Part shown: positions 36,796 through 48,387 of the stretch, piece after piece | Position numbering within the stretch: the first letter of the stretch is position 1 | Layout of the letters: each line of letters begins with the position of its first letter | DNA from: Pelomonas aquatica | GTDB lineage: Bacteria; Pseudomonadota; Gammaproteobacteria; Burkholderiales; Burkholderiaceae_C | Reading direction: 5' to 3' | Assembly (NCBI RefSeq): GCF_026712205.1 | Contig: NZ_JAPPUW010000020.1 | Coordinates: forward strand, 1 to 64,000 | DNA length: 64,000 nt | Notes under the pieces: model-generated | What the model was told of the DNA's origin: nothing | The model's input: only the letters and a program-made list of their open reading frames with translations | Databases searched by the model: none | Position numbers and translations under genes: made by a program

Positions 36796-37442
36796 CAAAT
36801 CACTCGGTTGTTCAGCCAGGGTTTGGCGGCGATGCGCGCCGCCTCGAAGGCACGGATCTTGTCGGCATGCTGCAGCGTCAGGCCGATCTCATCGAGACCG
36901 CCGAGCAGGCACTCCTTGCGGAAAGGCTCGATGTCGAACGGGATCTCGGCGCCATCGGGCTTGACGACGACCTGGCGCGGCAGATCGACGACGAGTTGGT
37001 AACCCGGGAAGGCCTTCACCTCATCGAACAGCTGGCTCATCGCCGACTCGGGCATGACGATGGGCAGCAGCCCGTTCTTGAAGCAGTTGTTGAAGAAGAT
37101 GTCGGCAAAGCTCGGCGCCAGGATGGCGCGGAAGCCGTACTGCTGCAGCGCCCAGGGCGCGTGCTCGCGGCTGGAGCCGCAGCCGAAGTTCTGGCGCGCG
37201 ATCAGGATGCTGGCGCTGGCATAGCGCGGCTGGTTCAGCACGAAGTCGGGGTTGGGCCGGCGGCTGGCCGGGTCCTGGCCGGGCTCGCCGTGGTCAAGGT
37301 AGCGCCATTCATCAAACAGGTTAGGGCCAAAGCCCGTGCGCTTGATCGACTTCAGGAACTGCTTCGGGATGATCGCGTCGGTGTCGACGTTCTCGCGGTC
37401 CATGGGCGCGACCAGGCCCTTGTGGAGGGTGAACTTGTCCAT
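36795..37442 (-). CDS. leuD: 3-isopropylmalate dehydratase small subunit
   Basis: A 215-residue aconitase-type swivel domain that completes isopropylmalate isomerase with LeuC. The [15 protein letters not shown] motif binds the substrate. It starts 2 bases after leuC and overlaps leuB. Confidence 0.97.
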   Translation of the reverse strand: MDKFTLHKGLVAPMDRENVDTDAIIPKQFLKSIKRTGFGPNLFDEWRYLDHGEPGQDPASRRPNPDFVLNQPRYASASILIARQNFGCGSSREHAPWALQQYGFRAILAPSFADIFFNNCFKNGLLPIVMPESAMSQLFDEVKAFPGYQLVVDLPRQVVVKPDGAEIPFDIEPFRKECLLGGLDEIGLTLQHADKIRAFEAARIAAKPWLNNRVI

Positions 37443-37444
37443 GC

Positions 37445-38860
37445 TCAGCTCAGCGTGCGAACGTCAACGAAATGGCCGGTCATCGCGGCCGCAGCAGCCA
37501 TGGCCGGGCTGACCAAGTGAGTGCGCCCACCGGCGCCCTGGCGGCCTTCGAAATTGCGGTTGCTCGTGGAGGCGCAACGCTCGCCCGGCTCCAGCCGGTC
37601 GGCGTTCATCGCGAGGCACATCGAGCAGCCCGGCTCGCGCCATTCGAAGCCGGCGGCCTTGAAGACCTGGTCCAGGCCTTCGGCTTCGGCCTGCGCCTTC
37701 ACAAGGCCCGAGCCCGGCACAACCAGGGCCAGCTTGATGTTCCGGGCCACACGTCCGCCCACGCGACGCACGACGGCCGCGGCCTCGCGCATGTCCTCGA
37801 TGCGGCTGTTGGTGCAGGAGCCGATGAATACCTTGTCGACGTGGATGTCGCTGATGGCCTTGTTGGGCTCCAGCGCCATATAGGTCAGCGCGCGCTCGAT
37901 GGCGCCGCGCTTGACGGCGTCGCGCTCCTTGTCGGGGTCGGGTACGCGGTCGTCGATGGACAGCACCATCTCGGGCGAGGTGCCCCAGGTAACCTGCGGG
38001 CGGATCTGCGCGGCATCGATCTCGACGACCTTGTCGAAGTGGGCGCCGGGGTCGGAGTGCAGCGTGCGCCAGTAGGCGACGGCCTGGTCCCATTCCACGC
38101 CCTGCGGCGAGAAGGGGCGGCCCTGCACGTAGTTGATCGTCGTGTCGTCCACGGCGATCAGGCCGGCGCGTGCGCCCGCCTCGATGGCCATGTTGCAGAC
38201 CGTCATGCGGCCTTCCATGCTCAGCGCGCGGATGGCCGAGCCGGCGAACTCGATGGTGTAGCCGGTGCCGCCGGCCGTGCCGATGCGGCCGATGATGGCC
38301 AGCACGATGTCCTTGGCGCCGACGCCCTTGGCGCATTGGCCTTCGACCTTGACGAGCAGGTTCCTGGCCTTCTTGGCCGACAGCGTCTGCGTGGCCAGCA
38401 CATGCTCGACCTCGCTGGTGCCGATGCCGTGGGCCAGCGCGCCGAAGGCACCGTGCGTGGACGTGTGGCTGTCGCCGCAGACGACGGTCATGCCGGGCAG
38501 CGTGGCGCCCTGCTCCGGGCCGATGACATGCACGATGCCCTGGCGCTTGTCGTTCATCTTGAACTGCGTGATGCCGACGCGGTCGCAGTTGGCGTCCAGC
38601 GTGTCGACCTGCAGCTTCGAGACCGGGTCGGCGATGCCGTGGGAGCGGTCGGTCGTCGGCACGTTGTGGTCGCTGACGGCCAGGTTGGCGGACAGGCGCC
38701 AGACCTTGCGGCCCGCCAGGTCCAGGCCTTCGAAGGCCTGCGGGCTGGTCACCTCGTGCACGAGGTGGCGGTCGATGTAGAGCAGTGCCGTGCCATCCGG
38801 TTCGGAGTGCACGACATGCTCGTCCCAGAGCTTGTCGTAAAGGGTACGGGAGGTCGTCAT
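37445..38860 (-). CDS. leuC: 3-isopropylmalate dehydratase large subunit
   Basis: A 471-residue [4Fe-4S] enzyme that isomerises 2- to 3-isopropylmalate. The cluster cysteines are in GSCTNSR and [10 protein letters not shown], and [14 protein letters not shown] is a family block. It is the first gene of leuCDB. Upstream are a short repeat element and a LysR regulator gene on the same strand. Confidence 0.97.
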   Translation of the reverse strand: MTTSRTLYDKLWDEHVVHSEPDGTALLYIDRHLVHEVTSPQAFEGLDLAGRKVWRLSANLAVSDHNVPTTDRSHGIADPVSKLQVDTLDANCDRVGITQFKMNDKRQGIVHVIGPEQGATLPGMTVVCGDSHTSTHGAFGALAHGIGTSEVEHVLATQTLSAKKARNLLVKVEGQCAKGVGAKDIVLAIIGRIGTAGGTGYTIEFAGSAIRALSMEGRMTVCNMAIEAGARAGLIAVDDTTINYVQGRPFSPQGVEWDQAVAYWRTLHSDPGAHFDKVVEIDAAQIRPQVTWGTSPEMVLSIDDRVPDPDKERDAVKRGAIERALTYMALEPNKAISDIHVDKVFIGSCTNSRIEDMREAAAVVRRVGGRVARNIKLALVVPGSGLVKAQAEAEGLDQVFKAAGFEWREPGCSMCLAMNADRLEPGERCASTSNRNFEGRQGAGGRTHLVSPAMAAAAAMTGHFVDVRTLS

Positions 38861-38908
38861 GTCTGCCCCTCGTCTGGCGAGTGCACCAGCCGATCCCCCG
38901 AGGGGATA

Positions 38909-38942
38909 CGGGCCGGCTTGGGAGCGGCCCGGCGCTCGGCCC
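38909..38942. repeat. 34-base repeat shared exactly with 56797-56830
   Basis: Read on the minus strand this is the same 34 bases as at 56797-56830. The core is CGCCGGGCCGCTCCCAAG, also present inside pccA at 42951-42968. It sits in the gap between the LysR gene and leuC, beside a small CCCCGAGGGG hairpin. Confidence 0.8.
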
Positions 38943-38972
38943 GGCGCGCGCCGTGAACGGCGTTAAATGGAA

Positions 38973-39866
38973 TCATTGCTTGTCTCGGGGAATGAGGGTG
39001 TCCACGAAGCGTTGCACCACGGTGGGCAGGCGCTGCTGGCGCAGCACACCCAACACATATTCGCGCTCGGCCCAGGGCTCTTCAAGGCGCAGGCAGCGCA
39101 CGCCGAAGACGCGCGTGAAGCGCTCGGCCGGCTGCTCGGGCAGCACGGCCACGCCCAGGCCCGCCTCGACGAGCTGGGCGATGGCGTCGAAGCCGCGCAC
39201 CTGCCAGCGCGCGTTCAGCGTCCTGCCGCGCGCCGCGGCCTGCTCGCGCATCAGCTCCTGGGCGCTGGCGCCCGCGTGCAGGCCGATGAGGTCGTAGGCC
39301 AACAGGTCGTCGAAGGTGACTTCCTCGCGCTGCGCCAGCGGGTGCTTCAGCGGCACCAGGGCCGCCAGCCGGCCGTGGGCGAAGACCCAGGTCTGCAGGC
39401 GGTTGTCCAGCAGCGGCGGCGAGAACACGCCAACGTCCGCCCTGCCCTCGGCGACCGCGGCCTGCGCCTCGGCGCTGGTCAGGTCCTCGAGGCTGATGCG
39501 GATCTGGCCATGGGCCTGCGAGAAGCCCACCAGATGCGGCGGCAGCGCCTCGGTGATCGCACTGCTGTTGGCCGCGATGCGCAGATGGCCCTTGATGCCG
39601 CGCGAGAACTCCATGACCTCGGTCTCGAGGGCATAGAGGGACGCGTGCAGCGAACGGATGTGGCGCACCAGCGCCCGCCCCGCCTCGGTCGGCTCGACGC
39701 CCCGCGCGCGCCGCTCGAAGAGCTGCACGCCGAGGCGGCTTTCCAGGTCGGACAGGCGCTTGCTCGCCGCGGCCAGGGCCAGATGCTCCTGGGCCGCGCC
39801 GCGCGTGATCGAGCGGGTCTGCTCGATGGCCAGCACGAGGTTGAGGGTGGTGAGGTCGTGGCGCAT
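38973..39866 (-). CDS. LysR-family transcriptional regulator
   Basis: About 297 residues. The N-terminal winged helix-turn-helix (TTLNLVLAIEQTRSITRGAA, SKRLSDLESRLGVQLFERRA) is followed by a substrate-binding domain. The ATG at 39866 fits the LysR N-terminus and has a GGAG nine bases upstream; an ATG six codons earlier is the alternative. It is co-directional with leuC, 112 bases downstream, so regulation of the leu genes is possible but unproven. Confidence 0.9.
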   Translation of the reverse strand: MRHDLTTLNLVLAIEQTRSITRGAAQEHLALAAASKRLSDLESRLGVQLFERRARGVEPTEAGRALVRHIRSLHASLYALETEVMEFSRGIKGHLRIAANSSAITEALPPHLVGFSQAHGQIRISLEDLTSAEAQAAVAEGRADVGVFSPPLLDNRLQTWVFAHGRLAALVPLKHPLAQREEVTFDDLLAYDLIGLHAGASAQELMREQAAARGRTLNARWQVRGFDAIAQLVEAGLGVAVLPEQPAERFTRVFGVRCLRLEEPWAEREYVLGVLRQQRLPTVVQRFVDTLIPRDKQ

Positions 39867-39946
39867 ATCGTCTGACTCCAGCATAGCCTTCGTGAAGAAC
39901 GCAATTCTGCGCCAAGAAACGATAGAGATTTCGCCAGAGACGAAAT

Positions 39947-41278
39947 TCAACGGGGCGATTTCCCGGCTTCCTTCAGCATGCCCCGCAGCGCATTGCGGCT
40001 GTGCGCGCCGAAATGGCCGAGCAGTTCGGCGACCTGGCGCTGCAGGGCCGGGTGCCGGCCCTGCGTGTCGCGCTCCAGCTCGGGGCCGTAGCGCGCCTCG
40101 TCGGCCGCGAAGTCCAGCCCCGGGTCGCTGACGAAACGTGCCGGTGCGCCGGCCACGACGGCCGCGTCCGTCGCCGGCCCGGCCGCATGGGCCTCGGCCG
40201 CGACGACGTCGCGCGCATAGGCCCAGCCCCAGGCCGGGTAGCGCGCATCGCGGCTCGCGTCGCGCAGCGCCAGCTCCAGCGGCCCGTCACGCCGCTGGCG
40301 TGCATCGTCCAGGATCCAGTTCGTCTGGAACTTCTCCAGCACGAAATGCCGGTTGCCCTGCAACACGACGAGGCCGTGCAGCTCCGCCGCCGCGCCGAGC
40401 CCCGCCTGCAGATTGGCCCACAGCATGCGGCCGAGCGTGGCGCCGGGCGCCGCGCTGGCGTGGTAGGGCTGGGTCAGATCCTCGATGTGGTGCAGCGCCA
40501 TGCCGGCGAAGCGCCAGCCCCAGTAGGCATGGCCGCTGCGCCAGGCCAGTTGGGCCAGGCCGGCGTACTGCATCACGCGCATCTCGACGAAGCTGCGCGT
40601 GAAGCCCGGCGCCAGCATGTCGAAGATGGCCCCCTGGTGGAAGAAGCCCATGTGGAAAGGCGCCTGCGAGCCGATGGCGACGGCCGGATTGCCGAAGGGC
40701 TGCCTGCCGAAGCCGTAGCCGGGGTGGCCGGGGTTGTCGTCGAAGAGATTGAGGTCGTGGCCGTAGTCGGGCTCGTCGCAGGCCGAGGCCAGCACGGCCA
40801 GCGGCGCCACCGCCTCGCCGGGGCTGAGCGCGATGAAGCGCTGCGTCGCGCCGGCACCGGGCTTCACGGCGGTGACGAGGGCGGCATCCAGTGGCGGCCT
40901 CTGCGTGTCGGGCTCGCGCGGGTCAGGCTGCAGATAGAGCGCCAGCCTGGATTGCGGCGAAAGCCGCAGCGCCCGCAGCAAGGCGGCACGACGGTCGGCA
41001 TCGCTGCGCCGGGCATCGGCCGTGAAGCGCAGCGCCTCGGGCCGCGGCGCATAGGTCTTCAGGTGCTCGCGGGAGGCGGCTTCCTGCCCGTCCAGCAAGG
41101 CGGCGATGGGCGCCTCCTGGCTGCGCAGGAAATCGACGAGGGGTTCGGCCGTCACGGGCGCGGCATTCGCGACCTCGGGCATGCGCTCGAAGGCGCGGTA
41201 GCACATGGGGCTGTGGTTGCCCCAGGCCTGCGCCAGCGTGGGCAGCAGCAGGGCCAGCAGCGGGAAGATCGGGCGCAT
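39947..41278 (-). CDS. Secreted zinc-dependent phospholipase C/S1-P1 nuclease-fold protein
   Basis: A 443-residue protein. The signal peptide MRPIFPLLALLLPTLAQA is followed directly by WGNHSP, so cleavage would expose an N-terminal tryptophan, the first zinc ligand in the PLC/P1-nuclease fold. A later ALHHIEDLTQPYHA segment supplies the typical histidine and acidic zinc ligands. The protein is much longer than Bacillus PLC (about 245), with a large insertion before the HHIEDL block. The substrate (phospholipid or nucleic acid) is unknown. It lies upstream of the LysR gene on the same strand. The ATG at 41278 is chosen to fit the signal peptide. Confidence 0.7.
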   Translation of the reverse strand: MRPIFPLLALLLPTLAQAWGNHSPMCYRAFERMPEVANAAPVTAEPLVDFLRSQEAPIAALLDGQEAASREHLKTYAPRPEALRFTADARRSDADRRAALLRALRLSPQSRLALYLQPDPREPDTQRPPLDAALVTAVKPGAGATQRFIALSPGEAVAPLAVLASACDEPDYGHDLNLFDDNPGHPGYGFGRQPFGNPAVAIGSQAPFHMGFFHQGAIFDMLAPGFTRSFVEMRVMQYAGLAQLAWRSGHAYWGWRFAGMALHHIEDLTQPYHASAAPGATLGRMLWANLQAGLGAAAELHGLVVLQGNRHFVLEKFQTNWILDDARQRRDGPLELALRDASRDARYPAWGWAYARDVVAAEAHAAGPATDAAVVAGAPARFVSDPGLDFAADEARYGPELERDTQGRHPALQRQVAELLGHFGAHSRNALRGMLKEAGKSPR

Positions 41279-41538
41279 CGGGCGGCGTGACGGACAAAAG
41301 ACGCCGATTCTGGCCCCATCAGTGCAAAGCCTTGCGACCGAATCCACACGCCGGCTTGTGGCCACCGCGCCTCCCGGTGTGCCACGGGCCGGTCAGCCCA
41401 GCGCGGCACGCGCAAGTTTTGCAGGCCTCAGGTTACGCAGCGGTACGGCTGCGCGGAAGCGGCAAGTCGGGAATCGCCGCTTCGCCGGCAGCGAACCGCT
41501 TCGCGGGCCGGCAAGCGAGCTTTGACGGGGCTGTGAAA

Positions 41539-41997
41539 TCAGCCCAGCGCCGCGACGACCTCGGGCGGCGCCTGCACGAGCTCGATCAGCACGCCTTCGC
41601 CGCCGATCGGGAATTCGTCATTGCTCTTCGGGTGGATGAAGCAGATGTCGAAACCGGCCGCGCCCTTGCGGATGCCGCCGGGCGCGAAGCGCACGCCGTT
41701 GGCGCTCATCCACTCGACGGCCTTGGGCAGGTCGTCCACCCACAGGCCGACATGGTTCAGCGGCGTCGTGTGCACGGCGGGCTTCTTGTCGGGGTCCAGC
41801 GGCTGCATCAGGTCCACCTCGACCTTGTGCGGCCCCTGGCCGATGGCGCAGATGTCCTCGTCCACGTTCTCCCGCGCGGACACGAAATTGCCGGTGAGCT
41901 GCAGGCCCAGCACATCCACCCAGAGCTTGCGCAGCGCGGCCTTGTCGGGGCCGCCGATGGCGATCTGCTGGATGCCGAGGATGCGGTAGGGCTTCAT
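41539..41997 (-). CDS. VOC-family protein, likely methylmalonyl-CoA epimerase
   Basis: A 152-residue protein with two glyoxalase-type half-modules. The metal ligands fit QQIAIGG (Gln), [11 protein letters not shown] (His) and [12 protein letters not shown] (Glu). The closing [10 protein letters not shown] resembles methylmalonyl-CoA epimerases, which convert (S)- to (R)-methylmalonyl-CoA, but the first ligand is Gln where most epimerases have His. It directly follows pccA (one-base TGATG overlap) in a propionyl-CoA locus, which supports the role. A GTG one codon earlier is also possible. Confidence 0.7.
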   Translation of the reverse strand: MKPYRILGIQQIAIGGPDKAALRKLWVDVLGLQLTGNFVSARENVDEDICAIGQGPHKVEVDLMQPLDPDKKPAVHTTPLNHVGLWVDDLPKAVEWMSANGVRFAPGGIRKGAAGFDICFIHPKSNDEFPIGGEGVLIELVQAPPEVVAALG

Positions 41998-44123
41998 CAC
42001 GCGAACCTCAGGATGGGTTGGTCCACCGACAGGCTCTCGCCCGGCCTGGCCAGCACCTCGGCCACGGTGACGTCCTGGCTGGCGCTGAGGATGTTCTCCA
42101 TCTTCATCGCCTCGATGACCGCGAGCCTTTCGCCGGCCTGAACGGTCTGGCCGACCTGGGCCGCCAGCTGCACCAGCAGGCCCGGCATCGGCGACAGCAG
42201 CAGCTTGGACGTGTCCGGCGGCGCCTTGTAGGGCATCAGCGCCTGCAGCTCGGCCGCGCGCGGGCTCAGCACGGTCAGCTCGACGGAGCGCCCGCCGTGC
42301 TGGATGCGGTAGGCCAGCGGGTTCTTGGCCGTGCCGCGCTCGGCCTGGGCCGTGAAGGCCTGGCCGTTGACCGTGCCGCTGATGCGCACATCGTTCAGCC
42401 GCGAGCCGGAGACAAGCCGAAAGTCCTTGCCCCCCACCTGCACGCGCGCCTCGCCCAGCGCGCCGGCGAACTCGGTGATGCGCAGCGCATGCGGCTCGGA
42501 GCGGCCGCCGCCCAGGTTCACGACGGCGACGTAGTCGTGCTCGATCTGCACCTCGTGGCCCGGCAGCTGGCCGCTGATGCCGGCCTCGCGCTCACGCGCC
42601 TTGCGGCGGATGAAGCCGGCCAGCGCGACGAGGAAGAGCGGGTCGTCGTGCGGCACGTCCTCGGCCTTGAAGCCGCCCGCGTAATGCTGGGCGATGAAGC
42701 CGGTGTTGAAGTTGCCGGTGGCGAAGTCTGGATGCGCCAGCAACGCGGCCTGGAAGGGAATGTTGCTGGACACGCCGCGGATGACGAAGCCGTTCAGCGC
42801 CTCGCGCATCTTGGCGATGGCCTCGGTGCGATCCTTGCCGTGCACGATGAGCTTGGCGATCATCGAGTCGTAGAACATCGGGATCTCGCCGCCTTCGTAG
42901 ACGCCGGTGTCCACGCGCACGCCGAAGCGCTGCGGCTCGGCCAGGCCGACCGCCGGGCCGCTCCCAAGGTCGGCCGCGCCCCCTTGGGGGGCGTTCGCTG
43001 TACCCAGCGAGCGGGGGCTGGCAGCCTCCATCGAGGCCTCGGGCGGCTGGTAGCGCACCAGGCGGCCGGTCGAGGGCAGGAAGTTGCGGAAGGGGTCTTC
43101 CGCATTGATGCGGCATTCAATGGCCCAGCCGTCGCGCCTGATGTCGGCCTGCTTGAAGGTCAGCGCCTCCCCGGCCGCGACGCGGATCATCTGCTCGACG
43201 AGGTCCAGCCCCGTGATGCATTCCGTCACCGGGTGCTCGACCTGCAGCCGCGTGTTCATCTCCAGGAAGTAGAAGTCCTGGTCCTTGCCGACGACGAACT
43301 CCACGGTGCCGGCGCTCTGGTAGTTGACGGCCTTGGCCAGGGCCACGGCCTGCTCGCCCATGGCCTTGCGCGTGGCCTCGCTGATGAAGGGCGACGGCGC
43401 CTCCTCGATGACCTTCTGGTGGCGGCGCTGGATGGAGCACTCGCGCTCGTGCAGGTAGACGACGTTGCCGTGGCCGTCGCCCAGCACCTGGATCTCGATG
43501 TGGCGCGGCTGCTCGACGAACTTCTCCATGAAGACGCGGTCGTCGCCGAAGCTGTTGCGCGCCTCGTTGCGGCAGGAGCTGAAGCCCTCGAAGCATTCCT
43601 TGTCGTTGAAGGCCACGCGCAGGCCCTTGCCACCGCCGCCGGCGCTGGCCTTGATCATGACCGGATAGCCGATGCGTTGCGCGATCGCTACCGCCTCTTC
43701 CGGCGACAGGATGGGCTCGTTGTGGCCGGGGATGGTGCTGACCTGGGCTTCATTGGCCAGCTTCTTGGACGCGATCTTGTCGCCCATGGCCGCGATGCTG
43801 TAGTGCTTGGGGCCGATGAAGACGATACCCTCGGCCTCGCAGCGGCGCGCGAAGTCCTCGTTCTCGGACAGGAAGCCGTAGCCCGGGTGCAGCGCCTCGG
43901 CGCCGGTCTGCTTGCAGGCGGCAATGATCTTGTCGGCGACGAGATAGCTCTCGCGCGACGGCGCCGGGCCGAGCAGCACGGCCTCGTCGGCCAGCTCGAC
44001 ATGGCGGGCATCCTTGTCGGCCTCGGAGTAGACGGCGACGGTGGCAATGCCCATCTTCTTCGCCGTTGCGATAACCCGGCAGGCGATTTCACCCCGGTTG
44101 GCGATCAGGATCTTCTTAAACAT
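41997..44123 (-). CDS. pccA: Propionyl-CoA carboxylase biotin-containing alpha subunit, with repeat-derived insertion
   Basis: A 708-residue protein: biotin carboxylase N-domain from [21 protein letters not shown]-grasp with GGGGKGLRV (about residues 162-170) and [14 protein letters not shown] (288-301), a BT linker domain and a C-terminal biotinyl domain with the biotin lysine at about K674 in EAMKM. Residues about 366-395, between RYQPPE and [15 protein letters not shown], are a foreign-looking Ala/Gly/Ser/Pro stretch encoded by a palindromic repeat (42951-43028); relatives have a shorter segment there. The ATG at 44123 has AGAGGTG before it. It overlaps the upstream acyltransferase gene by 8 bases. 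Confidence 0.93.
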   Translation of the reverse strand: MFKKILIANRGEIACRVIATAKKMGIATVAVYSEADKDARHVELADEAVLLGPAPSRESYLVADKIIAACKQTGAEALHPGYGFLSENEDFARRCEAEGIVFIGPKHYSIAAMGDKIASKKLANEAQVSTIPGHNEPILSPEEAVAIAQRIGYPVMIKASAGGGGKGLRVAFNDKECFEGFSSCRNEARNSFGDDRVFMEKFVEQPRHIEIQVLGDGHGNVVYLHERECSIQRRHQKVIEEAPSPFISEATRKAMGEQAVALAKAVNYQSAGTVEFVVGKDQDFYFLEMNTRLQVEHPVTECITGLDLVEQMIRVAAGEALTFKQADIRRDGWAIECRINAEDPFRNFLPSTGRLVRYQPPEASMEAASPRSLGTANAPQGGAADLGSGPAVGLAEPQRFGVRVDTGVYEGGEIPMFYDSMIAKLIVHGKDRTEAIAKMREALNGFVIRGVSSNIPFQAALLAHPDFATGNFNTGFIAQHYAGGFKAEDVPHDDPLFLVALAGFIRRKAREREAGISGQLPGHEVQIEHDYVAVVNLGGGRSEPHALRITEFAGALGEARVQVGGKDFRLVSGSRLNDVRISGTVNGQAFTAQAERGTAKNPLAYRIQHGGRSVELTVLSPRAAELQALMPYKAPPDTSKLLLSPMPGLLVQLAAQVGQTVQAGERLAVIEAMKMENILSASQDVTVAEVLARPGESLSVDQPILRFA
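42951..43028. repeat. Palindromic repeat element inserted in frame in pccA
   Basis: It starts with CGCCGGGCCGCTCCCAAG, which is identical to part of the element at 56797, and contains the hairpin GCCCCCTTGGGGGGC like that element. It adds about 26-30 codons without a stop in the pccA frame. Confidence 0.7.
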
Positions 44124-45192
44124 TTGCACCTCTAGCGGTCAGGCTTCGCGTGAACCAGCGACGGCTCTCTACATAACGATGAAAAACAAGGGACAGCCCC
44201 AGCGTTCCGGCCACGTAGGCCAGCAGGGCCAGGGGCTGCAGGTCGGGCCCGACCACGACCCAGGGCAGGGCCAGCATCAGCACCAATACGATGGGGTGGA
44301 CCAGGTAGGTGGAGTAGGAAGCGTCGCCCAGTCGGACCAGCCAGCCCAGCGACGGCCTGCCCGCCAGCCAGCCCTCGCACCGGATGACCATCACCACGGC
44401 GGCAACTGCAGTCAGCAACCGCAACGGGAAATCGAATCGCCATAGCAGTGGCAGGGGCTTGAAGCCGAGATAGGCGAAGGTCCAGATCGACACGAGCACC
44501 GCGAACAGCAGCTCAAGCCGCCAGGATGGCGAACCTGCCGTGCCGCGAGCCTGCATCCACTGCAAGCAGCGGCTGATGAGCAAGCCCGCGACGAAGAACA
44601 ACAGCAGCGGTGACGCGAGCACTGCGGCCCAGGGGGCATTGACAGGCCAGATCCATGGCAGGGCAACCAGCAGCAAGGCGACCGCCCACATCCAGAATCG
44701 TCCCGCCAAGACCAGCATCAAGGTCAGGAACGTGTAGAAGAACATCTCGAAGTTGAGCGACCAGCCGACCGTGAGCACGGGGTACTGACCCATGCTGCTT
44801 AGGTGCTTGTGGGGAATGAACAGCGCAGACAGGATCAGGCGCTGCGCGTCCCATTGAGTCCAGCGGTCTTCGGCACGCCCCAGTACGGCAACGCAGACCG
44901 CGAACACAACCGTCGCCAGCCAATAGGCCGGCACGATGCGATCGACTCGACGCATCAGGAAGTCTGCAGGTCGCTGCTCGCGCCCGGTCAGCGAGCTGTG
45001 CATGATGAAACCGCTGATGACGAAGAACACGTCAACGCCGTAGGGCCCGGCCTCGACGAGCAGCCGCCCCACCAGCGTGGACTTGTCGAACCCGTGGATC
45101 AGTTGGTGGTAGTGATGCAGCACGACCAGCCAGGCCGCAAATGCACGCAGCATCTGGAGGCCCGCGAACGACATCGCACCCTGCCTGCTCAT
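44116..45192 (-). CDS. Acyltransferase-3 (OafA-like) membrane protein
   Basis: A 358-residue inner-membrane protein with about ten hydrophobic segments. The early WLVVLHHYHQL (family histidine region) and DVFFVISGFIM blocks are typical of acyltransferase family 3, which O-acetylates cell-surface sugars or peptidoglycan. It overlaps the Cdd1 gene upstream (ATGA) and pccA downstream (8 bases), so it is embedded in the carboxylase operon although it has no obvious metabolic link. Its base composition is clearly less GC-rich than its neighbours, suggesting later acquisition. Confidence 0.85.
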   Translation of the reverse strand: MSRQGAMSFAGLQMLRAFAAWLVVLHHYHQLIHGFDKSTLVGRLLVEAGPYGVDVFFVISGFIMHSSLTGREQRPADFLMRRVDRIVPAYWLATVVFAVCVAVLGRAEDRWTQWDAQRLILSALFIPHKHLSSMGQYPVLTVGWSLNFEMFFYTFLTLMLVLAGRFWMWAVALLLVALPWIWPVNAPWAAVLASPLLLFFVAGLLISRCLQWMQARGTAGSPSWRLELLFAVLVSIWTFAYLGFKPLPLLWRFDFPLRLLTAVAAVVMVIRCEGWLAGRPSLGWLVRLGDASYSTYLVHPIVLVLMLALPWVVVGPDLQPLALLAYVAGTLGLSLVFHRYVESRRWFTRSLTARGANV

Positions 45193-45479
45193 TTCGTTTT
45201 CGCGAACAGCTTCTTGCGCTGCTCGGTGAAGTTCCACCACGGCTGGGCGGGCCCGCCGTTCATGAAGTCGTGCGCGACCATGAAGGTGTCCAGCACGCAG
45301 GGGTCGTGCAGCCGGCCCTGGGCGTCGCGAAGGCGGTCGTAGGTCTCGAAGGGGTCCATGGCCTTCACATGTGCAGGCGTCGGCAGCCCCAGGCCGATCA
45401 GGTCGGCCTCCAGGGCCTTGCCGATGTTGGGGATGTCGGTGAGCCGCTTCGCTTCGGCGGCACAGGTTGCCTTGGCCAT
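45189..45479 (-). CDS. Cdd1-like helix-hairpin-helix protein
   Basis: A 96-residue protein. TDIPNIGKALEADLIGLGL is a helix-hairpin-helix, and HDPCVLDTFMVAHDFMNGGP with PWWNFTEQRKKL matches the small Cdd1 (pathogenicity locus/mitomycin-resistance-like) family. DNA or RNA binding is likely, but its role is unknown. It starts 6 bases after pccB and overlaps the acyltransferase gene. Confidence 0.8.
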   Translation of the reverse strand: MAKATCAAEAKRLTDIPNIGKALEADLIGLGLPTPAHVKAMDPFETYDRLRDAQGRLHDPCVLDTFMVAHDFMNGGPAQPWWNFTEQRKKLFAKTK

Positions 45480-45484
45480 GGCCG

Positions 45485-47017
<1,533 letters not shown>

Positions 47018-47032
47018 GGTGGTCGGCTCTCT

Positions 47033-47422
47033 TCAGAACGGGAAATTGATCTCCACGCCGTTGCCGGCGGGGTCTTGCAGGAAGAACTGGTGCTGGCCGG
47101 TCACGGCCGAGCGGGATTCGTGAAAGGCCACGCCCAGCTGGCGCAGCTGCGCGGCGGTGGCCTCGGGGTCGGTGCCGGCAAAGGCGGTGTGGTCGTAGGT
47201 CGTCGGCGCGGCCGGGTCCACGGCGCCGCGCCGCGGCTCGTGCGGCGCCTGCTCGGACAGGTGCAGCACCGGGTGGCCGCCCGCATAGAGCCAGTAGCCG
47301 GACGTGCCGAAGTTCGGCCGCGGGCCGGGTTCGAGGCCGAGCGCATCGCGGTAGAAATCGCGCAGCACGGCGAGCATCGGAGCAGGCGCGCGCAGGTTGA
47401 GGTGATGCAGGCCCGTGATCAT
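47033..47422 (-). CDS. VOC-family (glyoxalase/dioxygenase superfamily) protein
   Basis: A 129-residue protein starting [13 protein letters not shown], with metal-ligand-type His, [11 protein letters not shown] and the terminal [13 protein letters not shown] glutamate. The function is unknown; it could be a second epimerase-like or glyoxalase-like enzyme. It overlaps the meaB stop by 4 bases and precedes pccB by 15 bases. Confidence 0.85.
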   Translation of the reverse strand: MITGLHHLNLRAPAPMLAVLRDFYRDALGLEPGPRPNFGTSGYWLYAGGHPVLHLSEQAPHEPRRGAVDPAAPTTYDHTAFAGTDPEATAAQLRQLGVAFHESRSAVTGQHQFFLQDPAGNGVEINFPF

Positions 47423-48387
47423 GCGACGCTCCCGGCTTGAAAGGCCGCCAGCAGCTGGCGGGCGGCGGTGGAGGCCGGCGTGCGGCCTTCGCGCACGGCG
47501 GCCGTGGTGATGTCCAGCTGCGCATGCACGCCGGGATGGGCCATGAAGGCCTGCTTCAGCCCGGACTGGATACGCTCCCACATCCAGGCCAGCGACTGCT
47601 CGCGGCGCCTGGCGCCCCAGGCGCCGCTGGCCTCGCGCTCGGTGCGCAGCGCCGTCAGCGCGGCCCACACGGGTTCGATGCCGTCGGACTTCAGCGCGCT
47701 GACCTTCATGACGCGCTGCGTGGCATGGGCATGGGTGGGCAGCAGCCGCAGCGCCGACGTGATCTGCGCCTGCGCGCGCATCGCGGCGGCCTGGTCCAGG
47801 TCGGCCTTGTTGATGACGACGAGGTCGGCCAGCTCCATGACGCCCTTCTTGATGGCCTGCAGGTCGTCGCCGGCATTGGGCAACTGCAGCAGCAGGTAGA
47901 GGTCGGTCATGCCGGCCACGGCGGTTTCGCTCTGGCCCACGCCGACGGTCTCGACGATGACGACGTCGAAGCCCGCCGCCTCGCACAGCAGCAGGGCCTC
48001 ACGCGTCTTCTCGGCCACACCGCCCAGCGTGCCGCCGCTGGGGCTGGGGCGGATGAAGGCACGCGTGTCCATGGAGAGCTTCTCCATGCGCGTCTTGTCG
48101 CCCAGGATGGCGCCGCCGGACACGCTGCTGGAGGGGTCAATCGTCAGCACCGCGACGCGGTGGCCGCGCTCCAGCAGGAAGACGCCCAGGGCCTCGATGA
48201 AGGTGCTCTTGCCCACGCCCGGCACGCCGGAGATGCCCAGCCGCAGCGCGCCGCCGGTGGCGGGCATCAGCGCGGTCAACAGCGCGTCGGCCTGCTCGCG
48301 GTGGTCGGCCCGGGTGGACTCGATCAGCGTGATGGCCTTGGCCAGCGCGCGGCGGTCGCCGCCCTGCAGCGGCTCAGCGAGGCTCAA
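47419..48387 (-). CDS. meaB: Methylmalonyl-CoA mutase-associated GTPase MeaB
   Basis: A 322-residue G3E-family GTPase that protects and reloads the B12-dependent mutase. The P-loop is [15 protein letters not shown] (about residues 53-67), with [29 protein letters not shown] and NKADLDQ following. It lies two genes downstream of the mutase in one operon. Confidence 0.95.
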   Translation of the reverse strand: MSLAEPLQGGDRRALAKAITLIESTRADHREQADALLTALMPATGGALRLGISGVPGVGKSTFIEALGVFLLERGHRVAVLTIDPSSSVSGGAILGDKTRMEKLSMDTRAFIRPSPSGGTLGGVAEKTREALLLCEAAGFDVVIVETVGVGQSETAVAGMTDLYLLLQLPNAGDDLQAIKKGVMELADLVVINKADLDQAAAMRAQAQITSALRLLPTHAHATQRVMKVSALKSDGIEPVWAALTALRTEREASGAWGARRREQSLAWMWERIQSGLKQAFMAHPGVHAQLDITTAAVREGRTPASTAARQLLAAFQAGSVA

